A stretch of 64,000 bases of DNA from Actinacidiphila yanglinensis (GTDB taxonomy: Bacteria; Actinomycetota; Actinomycetes; Streptomycetales; Streptomycetaceae), in NCBI RefSeq assembly GCF_900107965.1, contig NZ_FNVU01000005.1, forward strand, positions 372,001 through 436,000. The letters are read 5' to 3'. Numbering within the stretch: position 1 is the first letter of the stretch; each line of letters starts with the position of its first letter. This document shows positions 40,800 through 49,429 of the stretch, one piece after another. A program made the position numbers and the translations under genes. The notes below the pieces were generated by a model that was not told the DNA's origin, did not search any database, and saw only the letters and a program-made list of their open reading frames with translations.

Positions 40800-42050
40800 G
40801 TGATCTCCGCCCCCACCCCGGTGACCGTCGTCGGCATCGGCGCCGACGGCTGGGACGGGCTGCCCGAGGAGTCCCGCGCGGCCCTGCGCGACGCTGACGC
40901 GGTGATCGGCGGTCCCCGCCAACTCGACCTGCTGCCACCGGAGTGCGCCGTCGCACGCGTGCCCTGGCCGTCGCCGCTGCGCCCGGCCGTGCCCGGGCTG
41001 CTGGCCGCATACGCCGGCCGCCGGCTCGCGGTGCTGGCCAGCGGCGACCCCTTCTTCCACGGCATCGGCCGCACCCTGGCCGAGGTGCTCGGCCCGGACA
41101 CGCTCCGCGTGCTGCCGCACCCCTCGTCGGTCGCCTACGCCTGCGCCCGGCTCGGCTGGCCGGTCGAGGACACCGCGGTGATCAGCGCGGTCGGCCGCCC
41201 GGTGGCCGCGCTGGCCGCCGCCCTGCACCACGGCCGCCGGCTGGTCGTGCTCAGCGCGGGCGCGGCCACCCCCGGCGAGGTCGCCGCGCTGCTGCGTGAC
41301 CGCGGCTACGGGCCCAGCCGGCTGCGGGTGCTGGAGCAACTGGGCGGCGCCCGCGAGCGCGTCGCGGCCGACGGCACCGCCGACGGCTGGGCGCCGGCCC
41401 CCGGCGACCCGCTGAACGTCGTCGCCGTCGAATGCCGTCGCGCCCCGGACGCGTTGCGGCTCGGCGCGGTGCCCGGGCTGCCGGACGAGGCGTACGACCA
41501 CGACGGGCAGCTCACCAAGCGCCACGTGCGGGCCGTCACGCTGGCCGCGCTCGCCCCCGCGCCCGGCGAGCTGCTCTGGGACGTCGGCGGCGGCTCCGGC
41601 GCGATCGCGATCGAGTGGATGCGCACGCACCCCTCGTGCCGCGCGGTCACCGTCGAGCGCGACCCGGTCCGCGCCGCCCGGATCGCCGCGAACGCCGAGC
41701 GGCTCGGCGTGCCGGGGCTGCGTGTCGTGACCGGCGCCGCGCCCGCCGCACTGGCCGGACTCCCGTCCCCCGACGCCGTGTTCGTCGGGGGCGGCCTCAC
41801 CGCCGCCGGGCTGCTCGACGCCTGCTGGGACGCACTGCCCGCGGGCGGCCGGCTCGTCGCCAACACCGTCACCCTCGAGTCCGAGGCGCTGCTGGCCGCC
41901 CGCTACCGGCGGCACGGCGGCGACCTCGTCCGGCTCGGCGTCGCCCACGCGGCACCCGTCGGCGCCTTCACCGGCTGGCGCCAGGCGATGCCGGTCACCC
42001 AGTGGTCGGCGGTCAAGCCGGCCGGCCCCCCAGGAGCGGACCAGACATGA
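40800..42050 (+). CDS. cobL: Precorrin-6Y C5,15-methyltransferase (decarboxylating), CobL
   Basis: 416 residues: N-terminal CbiE-type methylase (VTVVGIGADGWDGLPEESRA, LASGDPFFHGIGRTLAEVLG) and C-terminal CbiT-type SAM domain (LLWDVGGGSGAIAIEWMRTH). It methylates C5 and C15 and removes the acetate side-chain carboxyl at ring C, giving precorrin-8X. GTG 40800 is 8 nt behind GAGG; a GTG at 40791 is possible. Its stop overlaps cobM as ATGA. Confidence 0.95.
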   Translation: MISAPTPVTVVGIGADGWDGLPEESRAALRDADAVIGGPRQLDLLPPECAVARVPWPSPLRPAVPGLLAAYAGRRLAVLASGDPFFHGIGRTLAEVLGPDTLRVLPHPSSVAYACARLGWPVEDTAVISAVGRPVAALAAALHHGRRLVVLSAGAATPGEVAALLRDRGYGPSRLRVLEQLGGARERVAADGTADGWAPAPGDPLNVVAVECRRAPDALRLGAVPGLPDEAYDHDGQLTKRHVRAVTLAALAPAPGELLWDVGGGSGAIAIEWMRTHPSCRAVTVERDPVRAARIAANAERLGVPGLRVVTGAAPAALAGLPSPDAVFVGGGLTAAGLLDACWDALPAGGRLVANTVTLESEALLAARYRRHGGDLVRLGVAHAAPVGAFTGWRQAMPVTQWSAVKPAGPPGADQT

Positions 42051-42790
42051 CCGTGTACTTCATCGGCGCCGGGCCCGGCGCCGCCGACCTCATCACGGTG
42101 CGCGGCGCGCGGCTGCTCGCGTCCTGCCAGGTGTGCCTCTACGCCGGGAGCCTGGTGCCGCGCGAGCTGCTCGCCGACTGCCCGGCCGGGGCCGAACTGG
42201 TCGACACCGCCCGCCTGGACCTCGACGAGATCACCGCGGCGCTGGTCCGCGCGCACCGCGACGGGCACGACGTGGCGCGGCTGCACTCCGGCGACCCGTC
42301 GGTGTTCAGCGCGGTGGCCGAGCAGATGCGCCGGCTCGACGCGGCGCGCGTGCCCTACGAAGTGGTGCCGGGGGTACCGGCGTTCGCCGCCGCGGCGGCC
42401 GCGCTGAAGCGGGAGCTGACCGTGCCGGCGGTCGGGCAGACGGTGGTCCTCACCCGGGTCGCGCAGCGCGCCACCCCCATGCCGCCCGGCGAGGACCTGC
42501 CGACCCTCGCCGCCAGCGGAGCGCTGCTCGTGCTGCACCTTGCCACGGGCTACGTCGACCGCGTCGTCGAGGAGTTGCTGCCGCACTACGGCGCCGGCTG
42601 CCCGGCCGCGGTGGTCGCCTACGCCAGCCGCCCGGACGAGGTGGTGCTGCGCGGCACCCTCGGGACGATCGCGGAACAGGTCCACGCCGCGGGTATCCGC
42701 CGTACCGCGGTCATCATCGTCGGCCGCACCCTGGCCGCGGAGTCCTTCCCGGACAGTCACCTGTACTCCACGGCCCGCCCGCGCGACTGA
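42047..42790 (+). CDS. cobM: Precorrin-4 C11-methyltransferase CobM
   Basis: 247 residues. Family motifs VYFIGAGPGAADLITVRGAR, LHSGDPSVFSAVAEQMRRLD, YEVVPGVPAFAAAAAAL and the late GTLGTIAEQVHAAGIRRTAV. Adds the C11 methyl of the corrin ring using SAM. Coupled to cobL through ATGA. A 7-bp hairpin CCCGCGC / GCGCGGG spans its stop codon and may serve as terminator. Confidence 0.95.
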   Translation: MTVYFIGAGPGAADLITVRGARLLASCQVCLYAGSLVPRELLADCPAGAELVDTARLDLDEITAALVRAHRDGHDVARLHSGDPSVFSAVAEQMRRLDAARVPYEVVPGVPAFAAAAAALKRELTVPAVGQTVVLTRVAQRATPMPPGEDLPTLAASGALLVLHLATGYVDRVVEELLPHYGAGCPAAVVAYASRPDEVVLRGTLGTIAEQVHAAGIRRTAVIIVGRTLAAESFPDSHLYSTARPRD

Positions 42791-42835
42791 GCGCGGGGGC
42801 GGGCCGCGGACGTGCGACCGTGCGGACGTGGTGGG

Positions 42836-43249
42836 TCAGTTCAGCGCGACCGGCGCGGGGGCCCCGTAGAAGGTGATCGCCGGCCAGCCCCTGCTCTGCG
42901 CGTACGCGGACAGGGCGTTGGCGATCTCCAGCGGGGTGACGTCGTAGGCCGCCGGGGCCTCGGTGCACTGCACGGTGAAGGTGATGCTGAGGTTGCTGTT
43001 GTCCTCGCCCCCGGGCAGGGTCGGGCTGACGTTGCCGGTGAAGGTGGTGCCGAACGGGAAGTCCGCGGTGGAGGCGCCGGCCTGCTGGGCGTGGGCCGTC
43101 GCGGGTGCGGTGTGCGGTGCGCTCGCCGATGCCGTCTCGCCGGGCTGTGCGGCCTGGGCGGACTGCGCCGTGGCCGCCGTCGCGAGGATCGTGCCCGCCG
43201 CGGCGGTGCCGGTATAGCCCAGAACGGAACGCCGGGAAATCCCTGACAT
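42836..43249 (-). CDS. Tat-exported small protein, function unknown
   Basis: 137 residues. Twin-arginine signal ISRRSVLGYTGTAAAGTILA with cleavage near SAQAAQP, a Thr/Ala/His linker, and a 70-residue domain TADFPFGTTFTGNVSPTLPG, LSITFTVQCTEAPAAYDVTP, ANALSAYAQSRGWPAITFYG. One cysteine. No family recognised. It lies between cobM (convergent) and cbiD (same strand, 75 bp upstream), so it may share the cbiD transcript. A role in cobalt or corrin handling would be speculation. Confidence 0.7.
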   Translation of the reverse strand: MSGISRRSVLGYTGTAAAGTILATAATAQSAQAAQPGETASASAPHTAPATAHAQQAGASTADFPFGTTFTGNVSPTLPGGEDNSNLSITFTVQCTEAPAAYDVTPLEIANALSAYAQSRGWPAITFYGAPAPVALN

Positions 43250-43324
43250 GGTGCCCCCCTTGCTGTCGGTGCCGGCCCGCCCCCTGCGAACCGGTGTACG
43301 AACTCGCTTGATCCTAGGCAGAGT

Positions 43325-44464
43325 TCACCGCTCGCGACGCGGAATGGCGCACTTCGGATCGGCCCGGCCGACCACCTGGCCGGCGCGGTCGATGCAGAGC
43401 ACGTCGAGCGTGACGGGGGCGCCGCGGAGGACCGCGAGCGCCTGGTCGCGGGCGGTGCGGGCCACCTCGTCGCCGAGGGGAACCCCGTCCGCCGTGGCGA
43501 GTTGGAGGGCGCCGAGCGCGGTGTTGGCGCCCTCGATCGCGGTGGCGAGGGCACTGCCGGCGCCCGCGGCGCGGGCGAGGCCGGCCAGGTGCGGCAGGTC
43601 GACCTGGGAGCGGGCCGAGTGCAGGTCGAGGTGACCGGCGGCGAGCTTGGACAGCTTCGCGAAGCCCCCGCAGAGGGTGAGCCGGTCGACGGGGTGGCGG
43701 CGCACGTACTTCAGGACCGCGCCCGCGAAGTCGCCCATGTCCAGCAGCGCGTCCAGCGGCAGGCCGTACTCCGCGGTGACCGTCTTCTCCGAGGTGGCGC
43801 CGGTGCATCCGGCCAGGTGGGTACGGCCCGCGGCCCGGGCCACGTCCACCCCGCGCCGGATCGAGTCGATCCACGCCGAGCAGGAGTACGGCACCACGAT
43901 GCCGGTGGTGCCGAGGATGGAAAGACCCCCGAGAATGCCCAGCCGGATGTTCCACGTGGAACGTGCGATCTGCTCCCCGCCGTCCACCGAGACGGTGATC
44001 TCCACGTCGCCGGCGTCGCCGTGGCGCGCCGCCACCTCGGCGATGTGGTCGCGCATCATCTGCCGCGGCACCGGGTTGATCGCCGGCTCGCCCACCTCCA
44101 GCGGCAGCCCGGGACGGGTGACCGTACCGACGCCGGGACCGGCCCGGAAGACCACCCCGGAACCGGCGGGCAAGCGCCGTACGGTGGCCCGGATCAGCGC
44201 GCCGTGCGTCACGTCCGGGTCGTCCCCGGCGTCCTTGACCACGCCCGCCATCGCCGTGCCGTCCGCCAACTCCTCGACGGCCAGCGCGAACGCGGGGGTC
44301 TGGCCGCGCGGCAGGGTGATCGTCACCGGGTCGGGGAAGTCGCCCGCCAGCAGTGCGGTGTACGCCGCCGTGGCGGCGGCGGTCGCGCAGGCACCGGTCG
44401 TCCAGCCGGGCCGCAGCCCGGTGTGCTTGAGTTGGGCGCTGCGGCCGCCCTCGACCCCGCTCAC
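43325..44464 (-). CDS. cbiD: Cobalt-precorrin-5B C1-methyltransferase CbiD
   Basis: 379 residues. Signature blocks LRPGWTTGACATAAATAAY, SILGTTGIVVPYSCSAWIDS, HLAGCTGATSEKTV and LCGGFAKLSKLAAGHLDLHS. CbiD is the C1-methylase of the anaerobic (early cobalt) route and takes the place of CobF; here it coexists with CobG and CobN of the aerobic route. GTG 44464 is used; the in-frame upstream ATG at 44524 would extend towards the divergent cobK. The two starts are 111 bp apart and share a control region. Confidence 0.93.
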   Translation of the reverse strand: MSGVEGGRSAQLKHTGLRPGWTTGACATAAATAAYTALLAGDFPDPVTITLPRGQTPAFALAVEELADGTAMAGVVKDAGDDPDVTHGALIRATVRRLPAGSGVVFRAGPGVGTVTRPGLPLEVGEPAINPVPRQMMRDHIAEVAARHGDAGDVEITVSVDGGEQIARSTWNIRLGILGGLSILGTTGIVVPYSCSAWIDSIRRGVDVARAAGRTHLAGCTGATSEKTVTAEYGLPLDALLDMGDFAGAVLKYVRRHPVDRLTLCGGFAKLSKLAAGHLDLHSARSQVDLPHLAGLARAAGAGSALATAIEGANTALGALQLATADGVPLGDEVARTARDQALAVLRGAPVTLDVLCIDRAGQVVGRADPKCAIPRRER

Positions 44465-44575
44465 GCGGGCACGCCCCAGCCGGTGCGGACCCGGTTCCGC
44501 ACCCGCGCCCGTACGTCCGCGCACCCGCTCGGCGTCATGCCCGCTCCCGACCGCTCACGGAAGGAACGTACCGCC

Positions 44576-45319
44576 GTGCACGTGCTGATCCTCGGCGGGA
44601 CCACCGAGGCCCGCGAACTCGCCGGGCTGCTGGCCGCGCGCTCGCCCGCCACCGCGGTGACCAGTTCGCTCGCCGGGCGGGTCGCCGCACCCCGGCTGCC
44701 GCCGGGCGAGGTGCGGATCGGCGGGTTCGGCGGCGCGGCGGGCCTGGCCGGCTGGCTGCGGCGGCACGCGGTGGACGCCCTCGTCGATGCCACCCACCCC
44801 TTCGCCGACACCATGAGCCGCCACGCGGCCGAGGCCGCCGCGCTGACCGGGGTGCCGCTGCTGGCGCTGCGCCGCCCCGGCTGGACGCCGGTGGCGGGCG
44901 ACCGCTGGCACCCGGCGGACTCCCTTGCACACGCCGCGGAGGTGCTGCCCGCCCTCGGCGCCCGGGTGTTCCTCACCACCGGACGCACCGGGCTGGCCGC
45001 GTTCGCCGGGCTGGACGACCTGTGGTTCCTGGTGCGGTCCGTGGACCCGCCGCAGGGGGCGGTGCCGCGCCGGATGCAGGTGCTGCTGGACCGGGGGCCG
45101 TTCACGGTGGCGGGGGAGGCGGCGCTGCTGCGGGAGCACCGGATCGCCGTGGTGGTGACCAAGGACAGCGGTGGCGCGGCGACCGCGGGGAAGCTGGTGG
45201 CGGCCCGGGAGGCGGGAGTGCCCGTGGTGGTGGTGCGCCGGCCGCCCGCGGTGGCGGGGGTGGAGGTGGCCGAGGACGCGGAGCGGGCGGCCCGGTGGGT
45301 GCGCGAACGGACCGGCTGA
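44576..45319 (+). CDS. cobK: Precorrin-6A reductase CobK
   Basis: 247 residues. NADPH-dependent reductase converting precorrin-6A to 6B, just before CobL acts. Motifs VLILGGTTEARELAGLLA, ALVDATHPFADTMSRHAA and VTKDSGGAATAGKLVAAREA. GTG 44576 follows AAGGAAC. Convergent with cobIJ; the only plus-strand gene between cbiD and cobG. The stop of cobIJ opposite lies in a 12-bp palindrome GGCCCTAGGGCC. Confidence 0.93.
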   Translation: MHVLILGGTTEARELAGLLAARSPATAVTSSLAGRVAAPRLPPGEVRIGGFGGAAGLAGWLRRHAVDALVDATHPFADTMSRHAAEAAALTGVPLLALRRPGWTPVAGDRWHPADSLAHAAEVLPALGARVFLTTGRTGLAAFAGLDDLWFLVRSVDPPQGAVPRRMQVLLDRGPFTVAGEAALLREHRIAVVVTKDSGGAATAGKLVAAREAGVPVVVVRRPPAVAGVEVAEDAERAARWVRERTG

Positions 45320-45388
45320 GTACGCGCCGGCGGCGGGACGGCGGGGGACGCGGTGGCGGCCATGGTCGCGGGGAGGGCGCGGCAGGCC

Positions 45389-47014
45389 CTAGGGCCGGGG
45401 GTAGGTGCGCGGCGTCCAGACCACCTGCTCGCCGTCACCGCGCACCACGGTCCTGGTCCGGGACGAGCCGACGATGAGCAGGGTGCGCATGTCGACCTCG
45501 GCCGGGTCCAGGTCGGCGAGCCGGATGATCCGTATCTCCTCGGCCGTTCCGCCGACGTCGCGGGCGACCACCACGGGGGTGTCGGGGGCGCGGTGCTCCA
45601 GCAGGAGTTCGCGTGCCTTGGCCACCTGCCAGGTGCGGCTCTTCGACCCGGGGTTGTACAGCGCGAGCACCAGGTCCGCGGAGGCGGCCGCGCGCAGCCG
45701 CTCGGCGATGACCTCCCACGGCTTGAGCCGGTCCGACAGGGACAGCGCCGCGTAGTCGTGGCCGAGCGGCGCTCCGACCCGCGCGGCGGCGGCGTTCGCC
45801 GCGGTCACGCCGGGCAGCACCCGGATCGGCACGTCCTGGTACGGCGGCTGCGAGGCCGCCTCCACCACGGCGGTGGCCATGGCGAACACCCCCGGGTCGC
45901 CGCCGGACACCACCGCCACCCGGCGCCCCCTGCGGGCGAGTTCCAGGGCGAACTGGGCGCGCTCGTCCTCCACCCGGTTGTCGGTGCCGTGCCGGCGCTG
46001 GCCGGGTCTGACCGGCACCCGGTCCAGGTAGGTGGTGTAGCCGACCAGGTCGTCCGCCGCGGCGAGGGCGCCGCGGGTCTCGGGCGTCAGCCACAGCGGC
46101 CCGGCCGGACCGGTACCGACGACCACCACGTGCCCGGCCGCACCCTCGCCGTTCCGCTCGTCCCCGTCCGTGGCGGGACCGGGTCCTTCCGCGCCGTCCT
46201 GCGCCTCGCTCGCCGCCCGGGCGGCGGGGACCACCGCGCCGCCCCGGCTCGGCAGCACCGCCACCGCGAAGTACGGCACCGACTCCGGGTCCACCGCGGC
46301 GAGTTCGGTGATCCGCTCGCCCGCCATCGTGGCCCGCTCGACGTACCGCGCCTCCGCCAGCCGGCCCGAGCGCTCCAGCGCCCGGCGCACCGCGGGGAAG
46401 GTACGGCCGAGCTTCAGCACCACCGCCGTGTCGGCCGCCGCCAGCCGCGCCGTGAGCTCCTCCTCCGGCAGGGTGCCGGGCAGGACGGTCAGTGCCTCCT
46501 CGCCCTCCACCAGCGGCGTGCCCAGTCGCGCGGACGCCCCCGCCAGCGAGGTCACCCCCGGCACGACCTCCGCCGGGTACCGCCCGGCCAGCCGTTTGTG
46601 CATGTGCATGTACGACCCGTAGAACAGCGGGTCGCCCTCCGCCAGCACCGCGACACTCCGCCCCGCGTCCAGGTGCGCCGCGAGCCGCGCCGCCGCCTGC
46701 TCGTAGAACTCCTCCATCGCGCCCTGGTAGCCGCCCGGGTGGTCGGTCGTCTCCGTCGTGACCGGGTAGACCAGCTTCTCCTCGATCTGCCCGTCGCGCA
46801 GGTACGCCGACGCGATGCCCCGCGCGATCGACCGGCCGTGCCGCGCGCTGTGGTACGCCACGACGTCGGCCGCCGCGATCACCTCCACCGCCCGCACGGT
46901 CAGCAGCTTCGGGTCGCCGGGCCCGAGGCCGACCCCGTAGAGCCGCCCCACGCCCGCCTCTCGCGGCGGGGCGGCGGCGGTGGATGCCGGGTCGGGGGAC
47001 ACAGGGGCGCTCAT
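45389..47014 (-). CDS. cobIJ: Fused precorrin-2 C20-/precorrin-3B C17-methyltransferase CobIJ
   Basis: 541 residues with two methylases. CobI half (about 20-250): [40 protein letters not shown]. Linker (about 255-295) Gly/Ala/Asp-rich. CobJ half (about 296-540): [59 protein letters not shown]. The fusion is usual in actinobacteria and couples the C20 and C17 methylations around CobG. ATG 47014 overlaps the cobH stop as ATGA. Confidence 0.95.
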   Translation of the reverse strand: MSAPVSPDPASTAAAPPREAGVGRLYGVGLGPGDPKLLTVRAVEVIAAADVVAYHSARHGRSIARGIASAYLRDGQIEEKLVYPVTTETTDHPGGYQGAMEEFYEQAAARLAAHLDAGRSVAVLAEGDPLFYGSYMHMHKRLAGRYPAEVVPGVTSLAGASARLGTPLVEGEEALTVLPGTLPEEELTARLAAADTAVVLKLGRTFPAVRRALERSGRLAEARYVERATMAGERITELAAVDPESVPYFAVAVLPSRGGAVVPAARAASEAQDGAEGPGPATDGDERNGEGAAGHVVVVGTGPAGPLWLTPETRGALAAADDLVGYTTYLDRVPVRPGQRRHGTDNRVEDERAQFALELARRGRRVAVVSGGDPGVFAMATAVVEAASQPPYQDVPIRVLPGVTAANAAAARVGAPLGHDYAALSLSDRLKPWEVIAERLRAAASADLVLALYNPGSKSRTWQVAKARELLLEHRAPDTPVVVARDVGGTAEEIRIIRLADLDPAEVDMRTLLIVGSSRTRTVVRGDGEQVVWTPRTYPRP

Positions 47015-47697
47015 TCTTCCTCGCTCGCGATCGCGTTGAGAGCGGCTGCCGCGATGGCGCTGCCGCCGCGCCGGCCGTGGACGACCAGGTGGTCGAGGGC
47101 CGACGGGTGGGTGGTGAGGGCCTGCTTGGACTCGGCGGCGCCGACGAAGCCGACCGGGACGCCGATGACGGCGGCCGGGCGCGGCGCGCCGTCGGCGACG
47201 AGTTCGAGCAGCCGGAACAGTGCGGTGGGCGCGTTGCCGATGGCGACGACCGCTCCGTCCAGCCGGTCCCGCCACAGCTCCAGGGCGGCCGCGGTGCGGG
47301 TGGTGCCGAGCCGGGCGGCGAGCGCCGGCACGGACGGGTCGCCGAGCGTGCAGATGACCTCGTTGTCGGCGGGCAGCCGCTTGCGGGTCACGCCGCTGGC
47401 GACCATCGCCGCATCGCACAGGATCGGCGCTCCCGCCCGCAGCGCCGCCCGGGCGCGCGCGACCGCGTCCGGTGTCCAGGCGAGGTCGGCCACCAGGTCG
47501 ACCATGCCGCAGGCGTGGATCATCCGGACCGCGACCTGGGCGACGTCGGCGGGCAGCCCGCCGAGATCGGCCTCGGCGCGGATGGTGGCGAAGGAGCGGC
47601 GGTAGATGGCCGCGCCGTCCTTCTCGTAGGCGAAGTCGGGGAAGTCCGCGAGGTCCGGGGACACCGGGGGCTCAGGGGGCACGGTCGTCTCGCTCAT
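47011..47697 (-). CDS. cobH: Precorrin-8X methylmutase CobH
   Basis: 228 residues. Moves the C11 methyl to C12, producing hydrogenobyrinate. Motifs [37 protein letters not shown] with the catalytic His, and [20 protein letters not shown] overlaps the cobG stop; coupled between cobG and cobIJ. Confidence 0.95.
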   Translation of the reverse strand: MSETTVPPEPPVSPDLADFPDFAYEKDGAAIYRRSFATIRAEADLGGLPADVAQVAVRMIHACGMVDLVADLAWTPDAVARARAALRAGAPILCDAAMVASGVTRKRLPADNEVICTLGDPSVPALAARLGTTRTAAALELWRDRLDGAVVAIGNAPTALFRLLELVADGAPRPAAVIGVPVGFVGAAESKQALTTHPSALDHLVVHGRRGGSAIAAAALNAIASEEE

Positions 47698-49175
47698 TCG
47701 GTCAGCGCGCCGCGGCGCGCCGCCGCCACGGTGGCGACGAGGTCGGAAGGGCGGGGGTGGGTGCCACCGGTCACGGCGCCCGCGCGGAACAGGTCCACGC
47801 GGTAGCCGTCGGGGGTGGCGACGATGTCGACACGGTCGCCGGTACGGGGCCGGCCGCAGCCGCGGGAGCAGCCGGACCAGTAGACGGGCAGCGGCCGCAC
47901 GCGGGGGTCGCCGGGTTCGCCGGGTTCGCCGGCGGCTCCGCGGACGAAGGCGGCCGCGTCCGCCCGCACGTCGGCGAGCGACTTCGCGCACCCGGGCCGC
48001 CCGGCGCACGCGCCGACGCCGACCCACGGGGAAGCCGTGTCCGTCACCAGTCCGGCCGCCGCGAGGACGGCCAGCTCCTCCCGGGCGCGGCCCGCGGGCA
48101 CGCCGGGGACGACGGCGCCGCGCCACGGGGTGAGCCGCAGTTGCGCGGCCGGGGTGCGGGCGGCGAGCGCGGTCAGGGCACGCCAGGCGGCGGGGGTGAG
48201 GCGCCCGAGCGGGGCGAGGACCGACAGGGCGAGCGGGCCGCCCGGGTCGTCCGGGTGCGGGACGGCGCCGAGGGCCGGGGGCGCCGCCGACCCGGCCTCT
48301 CCCCGGGTGCCGTCGCGAGGCGCGGTGGCGGGGGGTGGGCCGGAGGTGGTGGACGCGGGGAACGGGGGTGAGGCGGCGGACGCCGGGGACGCCGGAGATG
48401 CGGCAAGACGGCTGGCGAGGGCGGCGGTGAGGCCCGCGCCGCGGTCGGGCAGCTCGGCCACCCGCCACGCGGTCGGCTCGCCCCCGTCGGGCGCGGCCGC
48501 CGCCGGGAACGCCTCCGCGGCGAGCAGGGCGGCCCGGGGCGCGTCGCCGGCCGGAAGGCGGAGGGGCGCGTTGCGGCCGATCCGCAGCAGAGCGGCTCCA
48601 TCCGGCGCCGCGCGCAGTGTCACGTCGGGTGCGAGCGAGGCGACGTCGCCGCGCCCGTCGTCCAGGGCGAAGAGGAACCGTCCGGACAGCGCCGCGGCCG
48701 CGGGGCTGCCGCACAGCAGCTCGTCCAGCGCCCGCACCCACTCCCCCACGTCCAGGTGCCCGCGCCCGTCGAGCCCGGACAGGGGGGAGGCGACGATGTT
48801 CCGTACCCGTTCGTGCGGGACGGACGGCAGCAGCCCTGCCCCGTCCAGCAGTTGGGCCAGCTCGGCGGCGCAGTCCGGGGCCAGGCCGCGCAGTTGGACG
48901 TTGCCGCGCGAAGTGAGATGGACGTCACCGTCGCCCCACCGCCGGGCCGCCTCGCCCAGCCGCTCCGCCTGCGCGGCGCCGAGCAGCCCGCCGGGCAGCC
49001 GGATCCGGGCCAGCGCGCCGTCGTCCGCTGTGTGCAGCCGCAGCGCGCCCGGGCAGGCGTCCGCCCGCTCCCGCGCCCTCGGCGCGCCGCCGCCCGCCTG
49101 CGCGTTGCCGTCCGCCGGGCATGCCGCGGCGTCCGGCCGGGGCGGCCGGAGGGGCTGGTCGGGGGCGGTGGGCAT
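47694..49175 (-). CDS. cobG: Precorrin-3B synthase CobG
   Basis: About 493 residues. Siroheme/4Fe-4S mono-oxygenase acting with O2 to make precorrin-3B. N-terminal ferredoxin-like half ([36 protein letters not shown]) and C-terminal cluster cysteines in [16 protein letters not shown] and [12 protein letters not shown]. An Ala/Pro/Ser-rich insert of about 55 residues separates the halves. ATG 49175 is taken because TATGCT lies 7 nt before it and no ribosome-binding site exists; GTG 49193 is in frame. First gene of cobG-cobH-cobIJ. Confidence 0.92.
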   Translation of the reverse strand: MPTAPDQPLRPPRPDAAACPADGNAQAGGGAPRARERADACPGALRLHTADDGALARIRLPGGLLGAAQAERLGEAARRWGDGDVHLTSRGNVQLRGLAPDCAAELAQLLDGAGLLPSVPHERVRNIVASPLSGLDGRGHLDVGEWVRALDELLCGSPAAAALSGRFLFALDDGRGDVASLAPDVTLRAAPDGAALLRIGRNAPLRLPAGDAPRAALLAAEAFPAAAAPDGGEPTAWRVAELPDRGAGLTAALASRLAASPASPASAASPPFPASTTSGPPPATAPRDGTRGEAGSAAPPALGAVPHPDDPGGPLALSVLAPLGRLTPAAWRALTALAARTPAAQLRLTPWRGAVVPGVPAGRAREELAVLAAAGLVTDTASPWVGVGACAGRPGCAKSLADVRADAAAFVRGAAGEPGEPGDPRVRPLPVYWSGCSRGCGRPRTGDRVDIVATPDGYRVDLFRAGAVTGGTHPRPSDLVATVAAARRGALTE

Positions 49176-49182
49176 GGCGGCG

Positions 49183-49188
49183 AGCATA
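49183..49188 (-). promoter_or_regulatory. -10 box of cobG, predicted leaderless
   Basis: TATGCT on the minus strand, 7 nt before ATG 49175. The cobG message would therefore carry no leader and no riboswitch. Confidence 0.45.
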
Positions 49189-49254
49189 CCCACCGTGCTG
49201 TGAATCGGATGATCTGCCGAGGGGCGGCGGCGCTTACTATGCTCACGTGCGGGC

Positions 49255-49395
49255 CATCAGGTCCGCCATCGCCGCAGACGGCGACAGGGGAGGAAGCCCG
49301 GTGCGAATCCGGCGCGGTCCCGCCACTGTGAACTTTGCCACCAGGGTCTCCCCGGTGGCGGGGTGAGCCAGGAACTCCCGCCGTCCGACCACCGC
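49255..49395 (+). ncRNA. Cobalamin riboswitch upstream of cobN
   Basis: The leader contains the B12 box and core of the class: GGGGAGGAAGCCCGGTGCGA, AATCCGGCGCGGTCCCGCCA followed by CTGTGAA, and the late GTGAGCCAGGAACTCCCGCC. Order and spacing fit a cobalamin aptamer. A likely -10 box TACTAT lies at 49235-49240. The end of the aptamer is about 40 nt before the cobN GTG, so binding of adenosylcobalamin probably hides the ribosome-binding site. Confidence 0.93.
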
Positions 49396-49429
49396 CCGGG
49401 GCGTGGACACCCCGAGGAAGGGTAGCGCC

